DNA of 64,000 nucleotides, taken from positions 62,001 through 126,000 of the forward strand of contig LLCB01000158.1 in the NCBI GenBank assembly GCA_001414345.1, written 5' to 3'. Positions 60,637 to 64,000 of this stretch are shown here, one piece after another. Origin of the DNA: Hymenoscyphus infarciens. Taxonomy: Eukaryota; Ascomycota; Leotiomycetes; Helotiales; Helotiaceae. Position 1 is the stretch's first letter, and every line of letters starts with the position of its first letter. Below the pieces are notes generated by a model. It was not told the origin of the DNA. It saw only the letters and a list, made by a program, of their open reading frames with translations, and ran no database searches. The translations under genes and the position numbers were made by a program.

Positions 60637-61132
60637 TATAATAGTATGAAATATATATAACTATAGTAGAGGCATATAAGAGTATATATAGTAGAATAAC
60701 GTATATAAATACTAGATACTAATATAAAAGAAAATAATAACTATCTCTCTTCTATACTAAATATAAACGTCTATATATAAGAGTTTAGAAGCTTCTAAGT
60801 TCTAATAATAATAATAACTAAGTCTTGTCTAATATAGCTAATACTAAATAATAAGAGCTAAAAAGCTAAATATATAACCTCTAATCCTTTAGAAAGCTAA
60901 ATATATAATATCTAAACCTTAATCTCTTCTATATATAAATATTAGATATTAATACCTTTAGTACTTCGCTTATATAAGTATTAGTTATTTGTAATCTTAG
61001 CTCTAGAGGTATTAGAGGTATTAGTACTACTCAGGGGTATCGGCAGTTTTATAAATACTAACAAATTCAGGATAGTGCTATTATATAATAATCCAGCTAT
61101 TATATAATAATCTAGGATAGTATACTATTATA
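60637..61132. repeat. Right LTR (496 bp)
   Basis: Direct repeat of 56358-56853. It begins TATAATAGTATGAAATA and ends ATACTATTATA. Differences from the left LTR are mainly transitions. Confidence 0.9.
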
Positions 61133-61219
61133 TATAGAATATAAAAGAGAGAGAAAAGAGGTGGTTTTAGATAGAGTAGCCTATGTCTCAAAAGCGTATA
61201 GTTTTTCTTTCTTATATAT

Positions 61220-62815
61220 AGTCGGGTATTTTAGATATATTAGTATAGAGTAGAGTATACTAGGCTCGCTTAGGCTGAAAAATCACTCTTATACTAATTT
61301 ACTACTATATATATTTTAGACTCTAGACGCTAGTTATATATAAACAATGAAGCTATTCTTATTATTTATAAAAGTAGTTATCTCTATTATTATTAATAAC
61401 TCGTTAATAAGTAACTTATATATATCTAATTATATTCTTTATCTCTTTTTATAGTATCTTATTCTACTTCTTAATCTAAGCCTCTTATATCTCTTTTCTA
61501 TTTTTTAGAGAGACTTCTCTCTTTCTAAGCTCTTTTCTTATATAATATTAAATTACTTTAATTAGATTAAGATTAGAGAACTAAGAGAGGTGAAGAAAGT
61601 AAGAAATACTAGCTTGTTTTAGAGTAGCTTTAGTACTTTAATAAATATATAGACTAGTATTATTTATAGCTAAGTATATATTCTTCTCTTATTCTTCTTT
61701 CTTTATCTCTTTTATATATAGAATAAGCTTTAGTTTAAAGAAACTCTTTATAATCTAATACTAGTTAACCTTTCTTTTACTTCTATTCTCTTATCTAAAT
61801 TAGTTTACCTTTTTATAAACTTTAAAGCTTACTCTTTTTAAAAGAAACCTCTACTCTCTCTTAGTTTAGACTCTCTCCTTTTTAGCTTCTTATTTAAGGA
61901 AATCTCTTTATAAAAGAGGCTTATATAACTAGTTTCTTTTTACTAGATCTATTATAGCTGTCTCTACTTTCTTAGTCGTCTTAGTATTATAGATATAAAA
62001 AAGGCTTTATTACTAGTCTAGATATATAGCTCTAAAGAACTAGCTATCTAAGAAGCTTTTTACTATTTTAGTCTTAACGTTCTTATTATAGTACTCTATA
62101 GTAGTATACTAATATATGTTAAAGCTTTCTAGCTTAAGACGAATCGTAGTTATATTAATAAATATAATCTATAAGAGGTCTATATTAAGTAATATACGAG
62201 CTATACGCTTATGTTTATCTTATAGATTATAGTCTAACTCTAACTTAAAAGCTCTTTATTTAAAAGAGTAACTACTATTATCTATAACTTACTTAAAACT
62301 CGATTTAGAAAGGTTTTTAGAGTTATTATTATTTCTAGTAAAACCTAGTTTAAAGAGAAGTATAAGAACTATCTTTCTTTAGTTCTTATAAGATTTAGTA
62401 ATATAGGAGATTATTTATCTTTATAGGTAAGAAGTAAGCTTTATAGAGTTTAGAAGAGGATAAGATTAGTTAATATTATTTAAAATTACTTATAAAAGAG
62501 TATATAAGATACTTCTAGTTTAAGTTATATTAGTATTCTTTTAAGTATATAATCTAATATATTATACTATAGATATAGTAATAAGTTAGTTAAGAAGGGG
62601 AGCGTTTTTATAGAGTTGCTCTATCTTCTTAGAAGATAGTAAAGAGGCTATAATTATAGTTCTTTAAGTAACTAGAATCTTTCTATAATTCGTTTTTTAG
62701 TATAGAGCTTACTAACCTTTGGTCTTAATATACTTAGTAGGTATATATATGAGAAAAAATAAAGTATAATTATTTAATAATAATATTTTAAAAAGTATAT
62801 AATTCGTCTATTTTG
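61220..62815. other. AT-rich, stop-dense block
   Basis: About 1.6 kb of extremely AT-rich DNA without genes that continues the LTR-element composition. It stops abruptly near 62815, where ordinary GC content resumes. It is probably an older RIP-degraded repeat. Confidence 0.6.
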
Positions 62816-63134
62816 GTGGTGTTTTAAGGCCAGATAATGCTTACGCACGGACCCGCTACTCCCAAAATACCCGCCCTAGTAGAGGACGGGATGCTGAGAA
62901 GGAGAACCATAGGCGTGCGGATGAGTGAACGGGTACCTTGCACGTACGGACGTGCGAGTTGGTCTTGTAATTAAATGTCTTATACTTTAGAAAACAACAA
63001 CATCTTCGTCTTCGACATAACCATCCAAGACCGAAGCGCCGACATTCATGCGTCGAAAACGAGAGCGAAGGCAACACCCGAAACCCTATCGAGAACAACG
63101 ACGAACGAATAGAGCCTCCATCTTTTGCGTTTAG
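62816..63134. other. Promoter/leader region of the polyphosphatase-like gene
   Basis: GC-normal DNA upstream of the last gene. An in-frame stop (TAG) directly precedes the ATG at 63135. A 149-codon minus frame overlapping the gene is a shadow. Confidence 0.5.
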
Positions 63135-64000
63135 ATGAACTTCCAGACAGCATCTCGGATGCCTCTTCTCCCCGAACACGACGTCGGTATGCCACTTAAA
63201 CCCACGAATTCCTGGAGCCTGAAGAGGATGTTGGGCTATTTGGCAATTCTCCTCGGTTTGTCCTGGGGCGCATACTACCTCTGGACACCACGAACAGTCC
63301 CCCAAGAAGAATGGATATCTGAATCAACACCCGTAACAGCGGAAGAAGGAGTAGAAGCATATGGATCCAACGCGCAGCCGACCTTCAAGGGCATGATCAA
63401 GTTGATGGACCTCCCCCCAGAATACATACCTCAAACAGGCAAACATCGAAACTCCGGCCGACTGGTGATAGTAGGAGATGTACACGGCATGAAGGACTCC
63501 CTCGTGGAGCTACTGGAAAAGGTCAACTTCAACGAGAAACACGACCACTTGGTCCTCGCAGGCGACATGATCTCAAAGGGTCCCGATTCCCCCGGCGTCG
63601 TCGACCTAGCCATGAAACTCGGCGCAACAGGCGTCCGCGGAAACCACGAAGATAGAATTATCCTCGCACACGCAGATATGGAGGCCGAACATCTACGACT
63701 CGGTACTCCGGGTCCGCGCGAACCGTCGGAGAAAGAGCAGGATCTTTTGGAGGAGGAGAGTTTCTCGCATGGGGATTATAAGGATCGGAAATTGGTCAAG
63801 GAACTTGGGGAGAAGAGAATTATATGGTTGAAGAAATGTCCGGTTATTTTGAGGGTGGGCAAGTTGGGGGATATGGGGGAAGTGGTGGTGGTTCATGCTG
63901 GGCTTACGCCTGGTGTGGAGCTACAGAAGCAGGATCCTGTGCTAGTCATGAATATGCGGACTGTTAAGAATGGCGTGCCTAGTGACCAGAGGGATGGGAC
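63135..64000 (+). CDS. PPN2: PPN2-like vacuolar endopolyphosphatase (metallophosphoesterase), partial
   Basis: Calcineurin-like metallophosphoesterase resembling yeast Ppn2, which cleaves polyphosphate chains in the vacuole. The visible 288 codons are open with no intron, and the gene runs off the right edge. A membrane anchor lies near residues 34-48 (MLGYLAILLGLSWGAYYL). Metal-binding motifs occur in order: GDVHG (114-118), GDMISKGPDSPG, RGNHED and VVHAGL. The SKGPDS variant, in place of the DRGP of Ser/Thr protein phosphatases, is the reason for choosing Ppn2. TAG lies immediately before the ATG, so the start is 63135 or the in-frame ATG at 63159. Bacterial-type diadenosine tetraphosphatases share these motifs and are the main alternative. 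Confidence 0.85.
   Translation, partial: MNFQTASRMPLLPEHDVGMPLKPTNSWSLKRMLGYLAILLGLSWGAYYLWTPRTVPQEEWISESTPVTAEEGVEAYGSNAQPTFKGMIKLMDLPPEYIPQTGKHRNSGRLVIVGDVHGMKDSLVELLEKVNFNEKHDHLVLAGDMISKGPDSPGVVDLAMKLGATGVRGNHEDRIILAHADMEAEHLRLGTPGPREPSEKEQDLLEEESFSHGDYKDRKLVKELGEKRIIWLKKCPVILRVGKLGDMGEVVVVHAGLTPGVELQKQDPVLVMNMRTVKNGVPSDQRDG

Larger units (their letters stand above)
56358..61132. mobile_element. LTR retrotransposon remnant, RIP-degraded, nested in the MITE
   Basis: Two direct repeats of 496 bp bound a 3783-bp interior. A TATAG duplication flanks both sides (56353-56357, 61133-61137). LTR ends are TATAATAG and CTATTATA, inverse complements consistent with TGTAATAG...CTATTACA after RIP. LTR differences are mostly C/T or G/A. 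The interior is stop-dense. I see no reverse transcriptase or integrase motif, although mutation may hide them. Short open patches include a Lys/Glu-rich 41-codon run from 57661 and a basic RGRRGKKR patch near 57990. A 68-codon frame at 60111-60317 is unassigned. Orientation is unknown; no primer-binding site is recognisable. Confidence 0.85.
55970..61219. mobile_element. MITE copy 2 (same family as 14217-14683), split by an LTR element
   Basis: The left end is nearly identical to the 14.2-kb copy, starting CTCTACGGGGAAGAAAAA. The interior to 56357 follows copy 1 closely. The right part (61133-61219) matches the end of copy 1, with GGTGGTTTTAGATAGAGTAG and a mutated inverted repeat (GTTTTTCTTTCTTATATA for GTTTTTCTTCCCCGTAGA). 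The 5250-bp span minus the 4775-bp insert and one 5-bp duplication leaves 470 bp, against 467 bp for copy 1. The right arm is heavily C-to-T/G-to-A mutated while the left arm is not. Confidence 0.87.

Noticed and set aside
55970..61219. Reading the 5.25-kb unit as an autonomous DNA transposon related to the 467-bp MITE
   Set aside because: The interior is bounded by two equal 496-bp direct repeats and a TATAG duplication, and the remaining length equals the small copy, so a nested LTR insertion explains it better.
62856..63305. 149-codon minus-strand ORF
   Set aside because: It is antisense to the PPN2-like gene, whose motifs are clear on the plus strand.

Overview
The window looks like nuclear DNA of a filamentous ascomycete (Pezizomycotina). 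Genes carry many short GT-AG introns of about 45-130 bp with CTAAC-type branch sites. There is a Gly tRNA with an anticodon-loop intron, and repeats carry RIP-like transition mutations that leave very AT-rich blocks. A 2EXR-type gene and an RfeG homologue would suit Leotiomycetes, but that placement is inference.

Layout. The left edge holds a 3'-truncated APC-family permease (minus strand), followed by an intron-containing tRNA-Gly(GCC). From 5.7 to 16.5 kb lie three tiny genes for Cys-rich, probably zinc-binding proteins of one family; a fourth lies at 37 kb. Between them is a six-exon DHHC-type palmitoyltransferase resembling Pfa5. A 467-bp MITE-like element with long terminal inverted repeats lies at 14.2 kb. 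DNA polymerase eta (19.8-22.1 kb) and the RfeG-type regulator (24.9-26.1 kb) are intact housekeeping genes. A gene-poor stretch (26-33 kb) precedes a FucP-type sugar transporter, a stand-alone Gag-like gene and the fourth Cys-rich gene. A second MITE family (TA target site) lies at 39.25 kb. A 2EXR-domain gene at 41.1-42.4 kb has a frameshift.

The 47-55 kb region is a secretory and oxidative cluster. It holds a secreted M43 metalloprotease, two divergently transcribed Rieske-oxygenase-like genes, and a secreted tannase/feruloyl esterase. The divergent pair is the most striking find. The minus-strand gene keeps the catalytic iron-site motif but lacks the Rieske Cys/His ligands. The plus-strand gene keeps a perfect CxH...CxxH Rieske motif and a membrane anchor but has lost the catalytic His pair. 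They may form a split, two-gene Rieske oxygenase.

From 55.97 to 62.8 kb the DNA is extremely AT-rich. It contains a second copy of the 14.2-kb MITE into which a 4,775-bp LTR element inserted. That element has two 496-bp LTRs and a TATAG target duplication, and is RIP-degraded. Removing the insert and one duplication leaves 470 bp, against 467 bp for the intact copy. The window ends inside a PPN2-like vacuolar polyphosphatase gene.

All gene models were built by eye from splice signals and frame continuity. No database search was run.
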